A stretch of DNA of 64,000 nucleotides from Flavobacterium sp. 1 (GCF_002797935.1 NZ_PGER01000001.1:5270001-5334000); one strand, 5' to 3'; positions 17,800 through 26,571 are shown, numbered from the stretch's first letter. Notes: a model not told the origin generated them from the sequence alone. Numbers and translations: made by a program.

Positions 17800-18552
17800 A
17801 TGAATAGCAATTTGATAACTATCGTTATAGCTACTTACAATGCGGGTAAGTATCTAGAAATATGTTTAAACAGTATAATTCCCCAATTAAATAATGATAT
17901 TGAATTAGTCATTATTGATGGAGCTTCAAAAGATGATACAATTGATGTCATAAAAAAACATCAAAAATATATTTCATATTGGATCAGTGAAAAGGATAAA
18001 GGTATTTATGATGCTTGGAATAAGGGAATTAAAGTTGCTACTGGTGATTGGATTATGTTTATTGGAGCTGATGATGAACTTTTGCCTGATGCTATTAACA
18101 AATACATAAATCTGCTTGCAAATAATGATTTTTCATCGTTTGATTATATTTCGGCTCAAAATGAATATGTAAATGAGGATGAAAAATTGATAAAATTGCT
18201 TGGTAATGGAGCAGATTGGAAACTAATGAGAAAAGGCAATTCGGCAGCTCACGTTGCTTCGCTACATCATAAAAAAAATTTATTTGAAAAAGTAGGTTTT
18301 TATAATTTGGATTTTAAAATATGTGCCGATTATGAAATATTACTTCGAAAAAAAGATAGCTTAAAAAGTTACTTTTTACAGGAGAAAATTGCCAAAATGA
18401 AAGTAGGAGGGATGAGTTTTTCTGTGAAAGCAATCAAAGAATCTTATGAAATCAGAAAGCTCCATAAAACAATTATCCCACTTCTTAATAACCTATTATT
18501 TTTAAGAGATTATTTTGCGTACAAACTGTTTAAAATAAGAAAATTTGTATGA
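17800..18552 (+). CDS. GT2 glycosyltransferase (WcaA/PGA-like)
   Basis: The 250-residue GT-A protein has 'LITIVIATYNAGKYLEICL', the first Asp in 'ELVIIDGASKDDT', the family-typical 'SEKDKGIYDAWNKGIKVATG', and the DxD-like metal motif in 'FIGADDEL'. The 'GIYDAWNKG' block is common to colanic-acid and O-antigen transferases of GT2 that add hexoses or N-acetylhexosamines. It starts 3 bases after the polymerase gene and its stop overlaps the next acyltransferase start (ATGA). A short hydrophobic-amphipathic C-terminal segment ('LNNLLFLRDYFAYKLF') may touch the membrane. The donor cannot be predicted. Confidence 0.87.
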   Translation: MNSNLITIVIATYNAGKYLEICLNSIIPQLNNDIELVIIDGASKDDTIDVIKKHQKYISYWISEKDKGIYDAWNKGIKVATGDWIMFIGADDELLPDAINKYINLLANNDFSSFDYISAQNEYVNEDEKLIKLLGNGADWKLMRKGNSAAHVASLHHKKNLFEKVGFYNLDFKICADYEILLRKKDSLKSYFLQEKIAKMKVGGMSFSVKAIKESYEIRKLHKTIIPLLNNLLFLRDYFAYKLFKIRKFV

Positions 18553-19235
18553 TTGATTTAATGAATAAAATGGTTTCTAAACTAAAAGGAGAAGAGTTTA
18601 AAATAGACGAATCAGTGCCTTTGTCTTATTTACTCTATTTTTTTATAATTAAGTTTTATTCTTTATTATATGGTATTTACTCATTGAGGAAGTTTAAGAT
18701 GGTTTTTGTACATCCATCTTCTACAATACATTGCAGTTCCAAAATAAAATTCGGAAAAAATTTTTCTATAGGTAGAAATTGTTATGTAAATGCCTTATCA
18801 AAAGAAGGGTTGGTTTGTGGAGATAATGTTTCCATGGGGTTTCATACTCATATGGATTTAACAGGAAGTCTTAAAAATATTGCAAAAGGTATTAAAATTG
18901 GAAACAATGTTGGACTCGGATCTCACGGTCATTATGGAAGTGGAGTTGGGGGGTTGGAAATAGGTGATGATACCATTATTGGAAATTATGTTAGTTTTCA
19001 TCCCGAGAATCATAATCATTCAGATTTATCAATCCCGATAAGATTACAAGGAGTTTCTGGTAAGGGAATAAAGGTTGGGAATAACTGCTGGATCGGTGCT
19101 AAAGCTACTTTTTTGGATGGAGCCGTAATTGGTGATGGATGCATTGTAGCTGCTGGAGCAATTGTAAAAGATGTTTTTCCTGAAAATGTTATTATAGCTG
19201 GTATTCCAGCAAAAATTATAAAGCATAGAAAATAA
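18549..19235 (+). CDS. Left-handed beta-helix acyltransferase (WbbJ-like)
   Basis: The 228-residue protein has an N-terminal extension of about 60 residues with a hydrophobic stretch ('LSYLLYFFIIKFYSLLYGI'). Hexapeptide repeats follow ('IKFGKNFSIGRNCYVNA', 'IKIGNNVGLGSHGHYGSG', 'LEIGDDTIIGNYVSFHPENH', 'IKVGNNCWIGAKATFLDGAV'), and the protein closes 'IAGIPAKIIKHRK'. This is the WbbJ/serine-acetyltransferase type. The His-rich 'HPENHNHSDLS' loop holds the likely catalytic His. It probably acetylates a sugar of the repeat unit. The ATGA overlap with the preceding GT2 suggests the two modify the same residue, an inference from coupling only. Confidence 0.84.
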   Translation: MIDLMNKMVSKLKGEEFKIDESVPLSYLLYFFIIKFYSLLYGIYSLRKFKMVFVHPSSTIHCSSKIKFGKNFSIGRNCYVNALSKEGLVCGDNVSMGFHTHMDLTGSLKNIAKGIKIGNNVGLGSHGHYGSGVGGLEIGDDTIIGNYVSFHPENHNHSDLSIPIRLQGVSGKGIKVGNNCWIGAKATFLDGAVIGDGCIVAAGAIVKDVFPENVIIAGIPAKIIKHRK

Positions 19236-19253
19236 AGAGTCAATAACAAATAA

Positions 19254-20141
19254 ATGCAAAATATACCTGTAATATCAATATGCATACCTGCGAATGGTAG
19301 GATAGAATATGTAAGAAATACATTAAATAGTATTTATAGTGAAAAGAATCTATTTGAGTGTGATCAGAATGACTTTGAAGTAATTGTCTCGGATAATAAT
19401 TCCAGTAAGTCTTTAGAGATTTTATTAAAAGAGTTCAGGTATTCAAATTTTAAATATTTTTACACCGAATGTGAAGGGTTTATGAATTCCTATTTTGCAT
19501 TGACTTATGGAAATGGATATTTTATTAAATTGCATAATAGTCAAGAAATTTTTAATCCTGGTGCTTTGTTAACATTAATCAGCAATGTTAAAAGTAATCT
19601 AACTAAGAAGCCTCTAATGTTTTTTACAGCTGGCCTACTCAAAAAAGGTACTATTTGTGAATATGACAACTTTAATGAGTTTAATTATAACTTATCCTAT
19701 TTATCCTCATGGAGTAATGGGATTTCTATATGGAAAGAAGACTTTGATCTTATAGACGCTTCTGCTTCATTAAATACGCTCTTTCCTCATACAAGTATAT
19801 TTTTTACTCAACATTATAAAAATGGATTTGTTATAAATGATCAGAATCTTTTTACGACACAATTTATTAAAAAAAGAGGGGGACATAATAAATTTCATGC
19901 TTTTACTATAGAGTATCCTTCCTTAATTGAAAATGCTTGTAATAAAGGTTATATAAAATTAGACACAAAAAATAAAATATTTAAAGATATTTTATATAAC
20001 TATCTTCCACTACTTTTTTTTAATGTTAAAATTGCAAAACGAGAAACTTTTAGTTCTGAAGGTTTTCAAAATGATATAAAAGTTTATTTTCCAAAATGGA
20101 GCTATTGGCTGGTTTTAGTTTTTAGTTTTTTATTCCCATAA
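19254..20141 (+). CDS. Glycosyltransferase family 2-like protein
   Basis: A 295-residue protein with a GT2 start: 'PVISICIPANGRIEYVRNTL' and 'FEVIVSDNNSSKSLEILL'. The usual DxD position reads 'FIKLHNSQEIFNPGALLTLI', that is, the acidic pair is replaced by His-Asn-Ser-Gln. Abequosyl/tyvelosyl-type GT2 enzymes in O-antigen loci look similar at the N-terminus. The loss of the Asp pair could mean altered metal dependence, a binding role, or inactivity. A hydrophobic C-terminus ('WLVLVFSFLFP') may associate with the membrane. It lies 18 bases after the acyltransferase gene. The family call is fair; the activity is uncertain. Confidence 0.68.
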   Translation: MQNIPVISICIPANGRIEYVRNTLNSIYSEKNLFECDQNDFEVIVSDNNSSKSLEILLKEFRYSNFKYFYTECEGFMNSYFALTYGNGYFIKLHNSQEIFNPGALLTLISNVKSNLTKKPLMFFTAGLLKKGTICEYDNFNEFNYNLSYLSSWSNGISIWKEDFDLIDASASLNTLFPHTSIFFTQHYKNGFVINDQNLFTTQFIKKRGGHNKFHAFTIEYPSLIENACNKGYIKLDTKNKIFKDILYNYLPLLFFNVKIAKRETFSSEGFQNDIKVYFPKWSYWLVLVFSFLFP

Positions 20142-20198
20142 AAATTATTTGGAGGAAAATAAAAATTAAATACTTGTTGAAATCTAAATTTTAAAATT

Positions 20199-21299
20199 AT
20201 GAAAATAGCAATAATGGGGACAAGAGGAATTCCTAATCATTATGGTGGTTTCGAACAATGTGCGGAGTACCTTGCTTTAGGATTTGTGAAAAGAGGATTT
20301 GAAGTTGTCGTTTACAATTCACATAATCATCCATATAAGGGAAAAGTATGGAAAAGAGTTCAGATAGTTCATTGCTATGATCCAGAGTATAAACTGGGCA
20401 CTGCTGGTCAGTTTATTTATGATTTAAATTGTATTTTGGATGTGAGAAGACAAAATTGTGACATTATATTACAATTGGGTTATACCAGTAGTTCAATTTG
20501 GGGATGGTTAATGCCAAAAAAAGCTATAATTACAACTAATATGGACGGTTTAGAGTGGAAGAGAACTAAATACTCTGAAAAAGTAAAAAAGTTTCTACGT
20601 TATGCAGAGTCATTAGGAGTTAAATACAGTGATCATCTTATTTCGGATTCTATTGGGATTCAAAATTATTTAAAAGAAACCTACAACGCAGTATCTGTTT
20701 ATATTGCTTATGGGGCTACACTTTTTGAAAATAATGACGTCAGTGTTCTTAAAAATTATAAGTTGCAACCTAATGAATATGATATGCTTATTGCAAGATT
20801 AGAACCTGAGAATAGTATAGAAATTATTTTAGAGGGTGTAGCAAAAGCAAATCTTTCACGTCCTTTTTTAGTAATTGGGAATCATGAAACTACATATGGA
20901 AATTATTTAAAAAATAAGTTTTCTTTGTCTCCCCAAATTCAATTTATTGGAGGTATTTACAATATTGATATTTTGAATAACTTACGTTATTATTCTAATA
21001 TTTATTTTCATGGACATACAGTTGGAGGTACAAATCCATCATTATTAGAAGCGATGGCTTCAAACAGTTTAATTTGTGCAAATAATAATGATTTTAACCG
21101 ATATATTTTGGGTAATGATGCGATTTATTTTAATGACGCAAATGATATAACCAATCATTTACTGAATATAAAGTATAGTGATGGTAGTTGTCAATCAATG
21201 TTAATTGAGAATACAAAAAAAATCAAAAATGTTTATGATTGGGAACTTATTATAAATCAATATGCAGAACATTTTGCAGATATTTTCAAAAAGGAATAA
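20199..21299 (+). CDS. DUF1972 glycosyltransferase (Cps2T/rhamnosyltransferase-like)
   Basis: The 366-residue protein opens with the DUF1972 signature 'IAIMGTRGIPNHYGGFEQCA' and continues 'VVYNSHNHPYKGKVWKRVQI', 'TTNMDGLEWKRTKYS' and 'ADHLI'-type text as 'YSDHLISDSIGI'. The C-terminal GT4-like donor domain includes 'FHGHTVGGTNPSLLEAMAS'. Characterised relatives (Cps2T type) add the second sugar, often rhamnose, to the lipid-linked glucose or GlcNAc. It lies directly upstream of the initiating phosphotransferase gene, which fits action on the second residue. No rhamnose-synthesis genes are in the window, so rhamnose as donor is only a family-based suggestion. Confidence 0.85.
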   Translation: MKIAIMGTRGIPNHYGGFEQCAEYLALGFVKRGFEVVVYNSHNHPYKGKVWKRVQIVHCYDPEYKLGTAGQFIYDLNCILDVRRQNCDIILQLGYTSSSIWGWLMPKKAIITTNMDGLEWKRTKYSEKVKKFLRYAESLGVKYSDHLISDSIGIQNYLKETYNAVSVYIAYGATLFENNDVSVLKNYKLQPNEYDMLIARLEPENSIEIILEGVAKANLSRPFLVIGNHETTYGNYLKNKFSLSPQIQFIGGIYNIDILNNLRYYSNIYFHGHTVGGTNPSLLEAMASNSLICANNNDFNRYILGNDAIYFNDANDITNHLLNIKYSDGSCQSMLIENTKKIKNVYDWELIINQYAEHFADIFKKE

Positions 21300-21318
21300 T
21301 AATATTTAATTTTTTTAT

Positions 21319-22737
21319 ATGTCAATTTTACAGAAATTAAATAACCATAATTTTTCTCGTTATTTCAAACTCTTATTTGTTTTTTGGGATATCATTCTGT
21401 TAAACAGTGCTATTGTTCTTTCTGCTTTGTGCAGGTTCGGTAACATAGAACATCTTTTTTTAAGAGAAGTACAAACAATTTCCTTGTTAGGGAATATTCT
21501 ATGGATTGGATTATTGCTGCATCGTGATTCCTATAGGATTGTAAGGGTTGAGTCAATAGAGTCTATTTTAAAAAGGACTACAAAGAAAATAGTATTTCAT
21601 GCGGCTTTGATTGCTGTTTTCGTCGGTTTCTTAAGATATCCCAATATTTCAAGTCTGAGATTGTCTTATTTTTATATTTTTTTCTTTTGCCTTCTGATGA
21701 TTTCAAGATATTTAAGCATGAGGCTTTTAGGATATATAAGAGCTAAGGGTTATAATTTTAGAAACTTTGTTATTGTAGGAGCGAATGATACAGGAGAAAG
21801 GATTCGTAAAGTGCTGGCAAGAGACTTGACGTATGGCTATCGGTTTTTAGGTTTTTTTGATGAAAAGGTCGATCCTTTTGCCTTTATATCTTCTCCTATT
21901 TTAGGAGATTTTGACTATATTGAAGAGTTTCTTTTTAAGAAGCAAGTTGATGAGATGTATGTTGCATTACATATTGATAATATTGCAGTTATTAATAAAT
22001 TAATTCAAATTTGTGAGCATCATATGGTGCGGATTAAATTTATACCTGATTTTCAGTTGTATACCAAGTCAAGTAAAGTCGAAATCTCTTTTTATGAGAA
22101 TACTCCAGTACTAATGTTTCGCAGTGAACCGTTAGAGTTTACTGTAAATCGTCTAATGAAAAAAACCTTTGATATTTTCTTTTCTTTAGGGGTTATTTTA
22201 TTGATATTTCCTTGGCTTTTTCCTCTTTTGATGCTGATTATAAAGATAGAATCACCTGGTCCAGTTTTCTTTACACAAGAACGCACAGGAAGAGATAACA
22301 GATCTTTTAAATGTTTAAAATTCAGAAGCATGAGGGTTAATAATTCTTCTAATGATTTGCAGGCAAAAAAAGGAGACAGCCGCTTGACAAAATCTGGCGC
22401 CTTTATTCGTAAAACTAGTATTGATGAACTCCCACAGTTTTTTAATGTGCTTTGGGGAGATATGTCTGTGGTGGGGCCAAGACCACACATGGTTAATCAT
22501 ACAATACAATATACAGGATTAATTAATCATTATTTGGTTCGACAATATGCTAAACCAGGAATTACGGGTTGGGCACAAATAAATGGGTACCGTGGAGAGA
22601 CAAAAGAACTAATAGATATGGAAAATCGTGTAGATTTTGATATTTGGTATATTGAGAATTGGAGTTTGTTGCTTGACGTAAAAATCATCATAAAAACTGT
22701 TGTAAATATATTTAAAGGAGAAGAAAATGCATATTAA
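21319..22737 (+). CDS. Undecaprenyl-phosphate sugar phosphotransferase (WcaJ/WbaP type)
   Basis: The 472-residue protein has four N-terminal membrane segments (about residues 15-125) and a Rossmann-like domain ('NFVIVGANDTGERIRKVL'). A fifth membrane hairpin ('DIFFSLGVILLIFPWLFPLL') is followed by the bacterial sugar transferase catalytic domain (about 275-472) with 'ESPGPVFFTQERTGRDN', 'FKCLKFRSM', 'TSIDELPQFFNVLWGDMSVV', 'GPRPH' and 'KPGITGWAQINGYRGET'. It transfers sugar-1-phosphate (probably glucose or galactose) to undecaprenyl phosphate and so starts repeat-unit assembly. All catalytic blocks are intact and the length is standard. It is the last assembly gene before the export genes. 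Confidence 0.93.
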   Translation: MSILQKLNNHNFSRYFKLLFVFWDIILLNSAIVLSALCRFGNIEHLFLREVQTISLLGNILWIGLLLHRDSYRIVRVESIESILKRTTKKIVFHAALIAVFVGFLRYPNISSLRLSYFYIFFFCLLMISRYLSMRLLGYIRAKGYNFRNFVIVGANDTGERIRKVLARDLTYGYRFLGFFDEKVDPFAFISSPILGDFDYIEEFLFKKQVDEMYVALHIDNIAVINKLIQICEHHMVRIKFIPDFQLYTKSSKVEISFYENTPVLMFRSEPLEFTVNRLMKKTFDIFFSLGVILLIFPWLFPLLMLIIKIESPGPVFFTQERTGRDNRSFKCLKFRSMRVNNSSNDLQAKKGDSRLTKSGAFIRKTSIDELPQFFNVLWGDMSVVGPRPHMVNHTIQYTGLINHYLVRQYAKPGITGWAQINGYRGETKELIDMENRVDFDIWYIENWSLLLDVKIIIKTVVNIFKGEENAY

Positions 22738-22794
22738 TTTTTTAAATGATTTAAAAGAAAACACTTTCGTTTATATTATCTGTCAAATCCTAGA

Positions 22795-22828
22795 TTGAGG
22801 ATGAATAAATTTTAAATCCCTATATTTG
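22795..22828 (+). promoter_or_regulatory. Promoter before the polysaccharide export genes
   Basis: TTG at 22795-22797 and TATATTTG at 22821-22828, 23 bases apart, match the Bacteroidota consensus at the wide end of its spacing. The box overlaps a potential TTG start for wza, which argues that the true start is the ATG at 22850. It would allow wza-wzc to be transcribed apart from the long upstream operon. Confidence 0.5.
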
Positions 22829-22849
22829 TCAACTAAAATTGTAAGTCGA

Positions 22850-23656
22850 ATGAAATTGATATTTTCTTTTTTTATAAAGATAACTGGTTTTTTATCATTG
22901 TTATTTTTGTTTTATGCTTGTGCTTCAAAACGAGATGTTGTTTATTATCAAAATATTGATGGAATACAATCTCAAAAAAATGCCAATAGTTACGAAATCA
23001 AAATTCAGCCCGATGATTTGTTGTCTATTATTGTTTCTGCTGAAGATCCAGAAATTGCTATCCCATTTAATTTGCGTACAGTAAGTGTATCTAATCAAAG
23101 TAAGCAAAATACAGTAAGTGCTCGTGGTGAGGAAACTATGCAATTGTATATGGTGGATTCCAATGGCAATATCGATTTTCCCGTTTTGGGAAGATTAAAG
23201 GTGGGTGGTTTAACTCGAACAGAGATATTAGATATGTTTCATAATAAGATAGGGGTTTATATTAAAAATCCGATTATTAATATTAGAATCACAAATTTTA
23301 AAATTTCTGTACATGGTGAAGTTAATTCACCAGGAACCTATGGAGTAGCTTCTGAAAGGATTACTCTTATTGAAGCTTTAGCTATGGCCAAAGATCTGAC
23401 AATTTACGGTAAAAGAAATAATATATTAATAATAAGGGAAGTTGATGGAGTTAAAACCTATAACAGAGTCGATATCACAAAGGCAGATTTTATCAACTCC
23501 CCTTTTTATTACTTAGCACAAAATGATGTTCTGTATGTAGAACCCAATAAAAATAAGATAAACGGAGCTGCTGTTGGTCCTAATACAGGAGTGCTTATTT
23601 CTATTACCTCTTTAATAATTACAATAATTACATTAATTGTCACTTCTACAAACTAA
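22850..23656 (+). CDS. wza: Polysaccharide export outer membrane lipoprotein (Wza-like)
   Basis: A lipoprotein of 268 residues from the ATG at 22850. Its signal peptide ends in the lipobox 'LFYAC' with Cys24. The frame extends upstream to a TTG at 22826, but that start would add 8 residues before the signal and overlap a promoter box. Domains: polysaccharide export (PES) domain with 'IQPDDLLSIIVSAEDPEIA' and 'GNIDFPVLGRLKVGGLTR', a SLBB domain with 'KISVHGEVNSPGTYGV', then a C-terminal hydrophobic segment ('VLISITSLIITIITLIVTST'), as usual for Bacteroidota Wza proteins. It forms the outer-membrane exit channel for the polymer and lies 8 bases before wzc. Confidence 0.92.
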   Translation: MKLIFSFFIKITGFLSLLFLFYACASKRDVVYYQNIDGIQSQKNANSYEIKIQPDDLLSIIVSAEDPEIAIPFNLRTVSVSNQSKQNTVSARGEETMQLYMVDSNGNIDFPVLGRLKVGGLTRTEILDMFHNKIGVYIKNPIINIRITNFKISVHGEVNSPGTYGVASERITLIEALAMAKDLTIYGKRNNILIIREVDGVKTYNRVDITKADFINSPFYYLAQNDVLYVEPNKNKINGAAVGPNTGVLISITSLIITIITLIVTSTN

Positions 23657-23664
23657 AATTTTAA

Positions 23665-26046
23665 ATGGAAAATAATAATTATAGCTTTAATGACGACTTA
23701 GAGAATGATTTTGATTTGAAAGCATTTTTTGACAAGTATTTGATTCACTGGAAATGGTTTGGGTTAGGAGTCGGCGTTAGTTTAATTTTTGCCTTTTTGT
23801 ATTTAAGATATACAATACCGTTGTATCAGGCTTCGACAACAATTTTAGTAAAAGATGAAAAAAAAGGGGGCATGCTTTCAGAGCTTTCTGCTTTTGCCGA
23901 TATAGGAGGAATAGCTGGAGGAATGAAAAGCAATGTCGATAATGAAATAGAAATTTTAAAATCAAGAACATTAATAGAAAATACTGTAAAAAAATTAAAT
24001 CTTACTGTAAGCATAGTTTTTAAGGGAAAGATAACAGATAATGAGCTCTACAAAGAAGCTCCTATTGAAGTAATACTAGTCAATCCTGAGAATCACTTTT
24101 ACAAAAGTAAAATGAATTTAAATTATAAGGAATTAACTTCAGATACTTTTGAGTTAAAAAAGGAACCGCTTGATGAAAATTCAAAAATATACTCGACTAC
24201 TAATAGGTTTCATTATGGCGAACTAATAACTACTAGAAATGGGCAAATGATTATTAATAAAACAAAATCAATATCAAAAAATATAAAAGAAAGCGATAGG
24301 GATATTATTATAGTAATTAGTCCGCTTGAAGATATAGCTGATAGTTTTAGAAATCGGCTAACAGTGAATCCTATAAGTAAGACTAGTAGTGTTGTAGAAA
24401 TATTTATAAAAGATCCAGTAGTGGAAAAAGCAGAGGATTTTCTTGATAATTTGATAGCAATTTACAATAGTAATGCTGCGACTGATAAGAATTTTATAGC
24501 TGAAAACACTTCTGAATTTATAAATAATAGACTAGAAATTATAACACAGGAACTGGATGGTGTTGAAAAAAATGTCGAAAGCTTTAAAACTTCAAATAAA
24601 GTAACAGATATTGAATCAGAAGCTAAGCTTTATGTTGAAGGATCAGAAGAGTATGTTCAAAAGGGAGCAGAAACTGAAATTCAATTGAATGTGGTTTCTT
24701 CAATGTTGGGTTTTATTAATAAAAGCACTAGTTCTGATTTGCTTCCTGCTAATCTTATTAGTGGTCAGGGAGATGCAAGTGGCTTAATTGATTCCTATAA
24801 TACACTAGTATTGGATCGTAACAGGATTCTGAAATCAGCTACTCCAGAGAATCCTTCTGTAATCAAATTAGATCAGCAGATAGCTTCGCTAAAAGCAAAT
24901 GTAAAGGCTAGTCTGTTAAGAATACAATCCAATTTAACTATTCAAAAGAATGATTTAAAACAAAGTGAGGGTATTTTGAATGCCAAAATTGGAAAGATTC
25001 CTGTTAAGGAACGCCAGTTTAAAGTAATTGCGAGACAGCAAAAAGTTAAAGAAGAATTGTATTTGTACTTGTTGCAAAAAAGAGAAGAAACAGCTATTTC
25101 GTTAGCGGCAACAGAACCAAATGCACGCGTGATTGATGCAGGTAAAGCCTTGAAAACACCAGTTTCTCCTAAGAAGAACATTATTTATTTAGTTGCTTTA
25201 TTGTTAGGATTATTAATTCCTTTTGGAATTATTTATGTAATTGATTTATTAGATACCAAAATAAAAAGCAGGTTAGATTTGGAAGGAAAGACCATGATTC
25301 CTTTTGTAGGGGATGTTCCTAGTTCTGATTCGCCTTCAGAGATTATAAAATCTGAAAGCCGAACCAGTTCTGCAGAAGCATTGAGAATTATCAGAACTAA
25401 TCTGGAATTTATATTAAGCAAAGCAGATGAAAATAGTGCTAAAACTATATTTTTGACTTCTACTTTTCCTAAGGAAGGGAAGACCTTTGTGTCAGCTAAT
25501 CTAGCGGGAACTTTTGCTTTATCTGGCAAAAAAGTATTATTGATTGGAATGGATATCAGAAATCCAAGATTGGATGAATATTTTGCTTTGCCAGAAAGAG
25601 GCTTTACTAATTATTTGTCATCGAAAGATTTAAAATTGGAAGATCTAATTGTAAAGCAAGATGGTTTTGATAATTTTTACATTCTTCCTGCTGGGGTAAT
25701 TCCTCCAAATCCAGCAGAATTATTAATGAGTAATAAGGTAGATGATCTTTTTAAAACTCTCAGAGCACAATATGATTATATTATTGTTGATACTGCTCCT
25801 GTAAGTTTAGTAACTGATACTCTGCTGGTAGCTAAACATGCTGATTGTTTTATTTATGTTGCTCGTGCGAACTTTTTGGAAAAACGCATGCTGAATATTC
25901 CTAATGAATTGTATAAAGCAAATAAGCTGCCAAATATGTGCTTATTACTAAACGATACTGACTCGACAAAAGGATATGGATATGGATATGGATATGGGGT
26001 TAATATTAAAAAAGCCTCATGGTATGATAAAATATGGAGAAAGTAA
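23665..26046 (+). CDS. wzc: Polysaccharide co-polymerase/tyrosine kinase (Wzc-like BY-kinase)
   Basis: The 793-residue inner-membrane protein has an N-terminal Wzz domain with one membrane segment (about residues 28-52). A long periplasmic coiled region follows, then a second membrane segment ('IIYLVALLLGLLIPFGIIYV', about 505-525) and a cytoplasmic BY-kinase domain. Walker A 'STFPKEGKTFVSANLAG' is near residue 602, Walker A' is 'LLIGMDIRNPRL' and Walker B is 'YDYIIVDTAP'. The C-terminus is a Tyr cluster 'KGYGYGYGYGVN', the autophosphorylation site. It controls chain length and export with Wza. The PHP phosphatase at 2706-3446 probably reverses its phosphorylation. The Tyr cluster is coded by a perfect hexanucleotide repeat. 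Confidence 0.94.
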   Translation: MENNNYSFNDDLENDFDLKAFFDKYLIHWKWFGLGVGVSLIFAFLYLRYTIPLYQASTTILVKDEKKGGMLSELSAFADIGGIAGGMKSNVDNEIEILKSRTLIENTVKKLNLTVSIVFKGKITDNELYKEAPIEVILVNPENHFYKSKMNLNYKELTSDTFELKKEPLDENSKIYSTTNRFHYGELITTRNGQMIINKTKSISKNIKESDRDIIIVISPLEDIADSFRNRLTVNPISKTSSVVEIFIKDPVVEKAEDFLDNLIAIYNSNAATDKNFIAENTSEFINNRLEIITQELDGVEKNVESFKTSNKVTDIESEAKLYVEGSEEYVQKGAETEIQLNVVSSMLGFINKSTSSDLLPANLISGQGDASGLIDSYNTLVLDRNRILKSATPENPSVIKLDQQIASLKANVKASLLRIQSNLTIQKNDLKQSEGILNAKIGKIPVKERQFKVIARQQKVKEELYLYLLQKREETAISLAATEPNARVIDAGKALKTPVSPKKNIIYLVALLLGLLIPFGIIYVIDLLDTKIKSRLDLEGKTMIPFVGDVPSSDSPSEIIKSESRTSSAEALRIIRTNLEFILSKADENSAKTIFLTSTFPKEGKTFVSANLAGTFALSGKKVLLIGMDIRNPRLDEYFALPERGFTNYLSSKDLKLEDLIVKQDGFDNFYILPAGVIPPNPAELLMSNKVDDLFKTLRAQYDYIIVDTAPVSLVTDTLLVAKHADCFIYVARANFLEKRMLNIPNELYKANKLPNMCLLLNDTDSTKGYGYGYGYGVNIKKASWYDKIWRK
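25972..25997 (+). repeat. In-frame GGATAT hexanucleotide repeat in the kinase tail
   Basis: Four perfect copies of GGATAT (25972-25995) plus GG encode alternating Gly-Tyr in the BY-kinase tyrosine cluster. Copy-number slippage would add or remove Gly-Tyr units without changing the frame. Confidence 0.9.
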
Positions 26047-26157
26047 TTTATAGTAAAGTTGTTTTGAACTTAAAAAGTAGTAACAACGTTTTTTTGTCGG
26101 GCTAGTTATTAAGTAAGACCTTTTTAAGACCTTTAAAAATCTGTATATAAATGGAAG

Positions 26158-26196
26158 CAAACCCTTAAGCAATTAATGTTTAAGGGTTTGTTTTTT
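26158..26196 (+). terminator. Terminator of the polysaccharide operon
   Basis: An 11-bp perfect stem (26158-26168 with 26180-26190, core AAACCCTTAA/TTAAGGGTTT) with an 11-base loop is followed by TTTTTT at 26191-26196. It lies 112 bases after the wzc stop. Confidence 0.88.
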
Positions 26197-26230
26197 GTAA
26201 TATATATCAACAAAAATAAATGGATTTTTT

Positions 26231-26336
26231 TATACCATTTAGAAATTTAAAATAGTTTTTTTGTTTAACCTCACCCCAACCCTCTCCAAAGGAGAGAGAT
26301 AGAATTGGATTATATTTTATATTTCTAAATGGTATA
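26231..26336. repeat. MITE/REP-like inverted-repeat element
   Basis: A 24-base inverted repeat (26231-26254 and 26313-26336, 23 of 24 bases paired; the outer 16 bases, TATACCATTTAGAAAT, are perfect) encloses a GC-richer core. The core contains CCTCACCCCAACC and the small palindrome CTCTCC-AAA-GGAGAG at 26282-26296. Total length is 106 bases with no coding capacity. The size and terminal repeats suggest a miniature mobile element or an intergenic palindromic repeat; a target-site duplication could not be recognised with confidence. Confidence 0.6.
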
Positions 26337-26359
26337 TTTTAAAATTAAAGGTAATGTGG

Positions 26360-26571
26360 TCAAAATGGTTGATGAATTTTCATTTTAGATTGATTATATT
26401 TCACAATCAAATCGAAGAGGAAGGTGGCTCTGCTTTTTTCCAGTATATTGGGAATGAATCCATATTGTTTCATGAACTTTATAACTGGCGAATAATTGTC
26501 ATAAAAATTTCTTGAAGAAAACTATTGCCGTTAAGATAATTTCGCTATCACTAACTTTTCTTCTTACACAC
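26360..26571 (-). pseudogene. Decayed transposase fragment (IS982-like N-terminal region)
   Basis: Read on the minus strand, 26571 downward gives 'RRKVSDSEIILTAIVFFKKF'. A one-base frame change then continues 'YDNYSPVIKFMKQYGFIPN' and 'ILEKSRATFLFDLIV' to a stop at 26360. The 'KVSDSEI..TA' and 'YGFIPN..EKSR' blocks resemble the N-terminal region of IS982-type transposases. No start codon, catalytic DDE part or terminal repeats are present, so it is at most a relic. It lies beside the MITE-like repeat, between two convergent operons, where an insertion would do least harm. The family call is from recalled motifs only. Confidence 0.4.

Noticed and set aside
22826..22849. TTG start for the Wza gene
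   Set aside because: It overlaps the predicted -7 box and adds residues before a complete lipoprotein signal at the ATG 22850.
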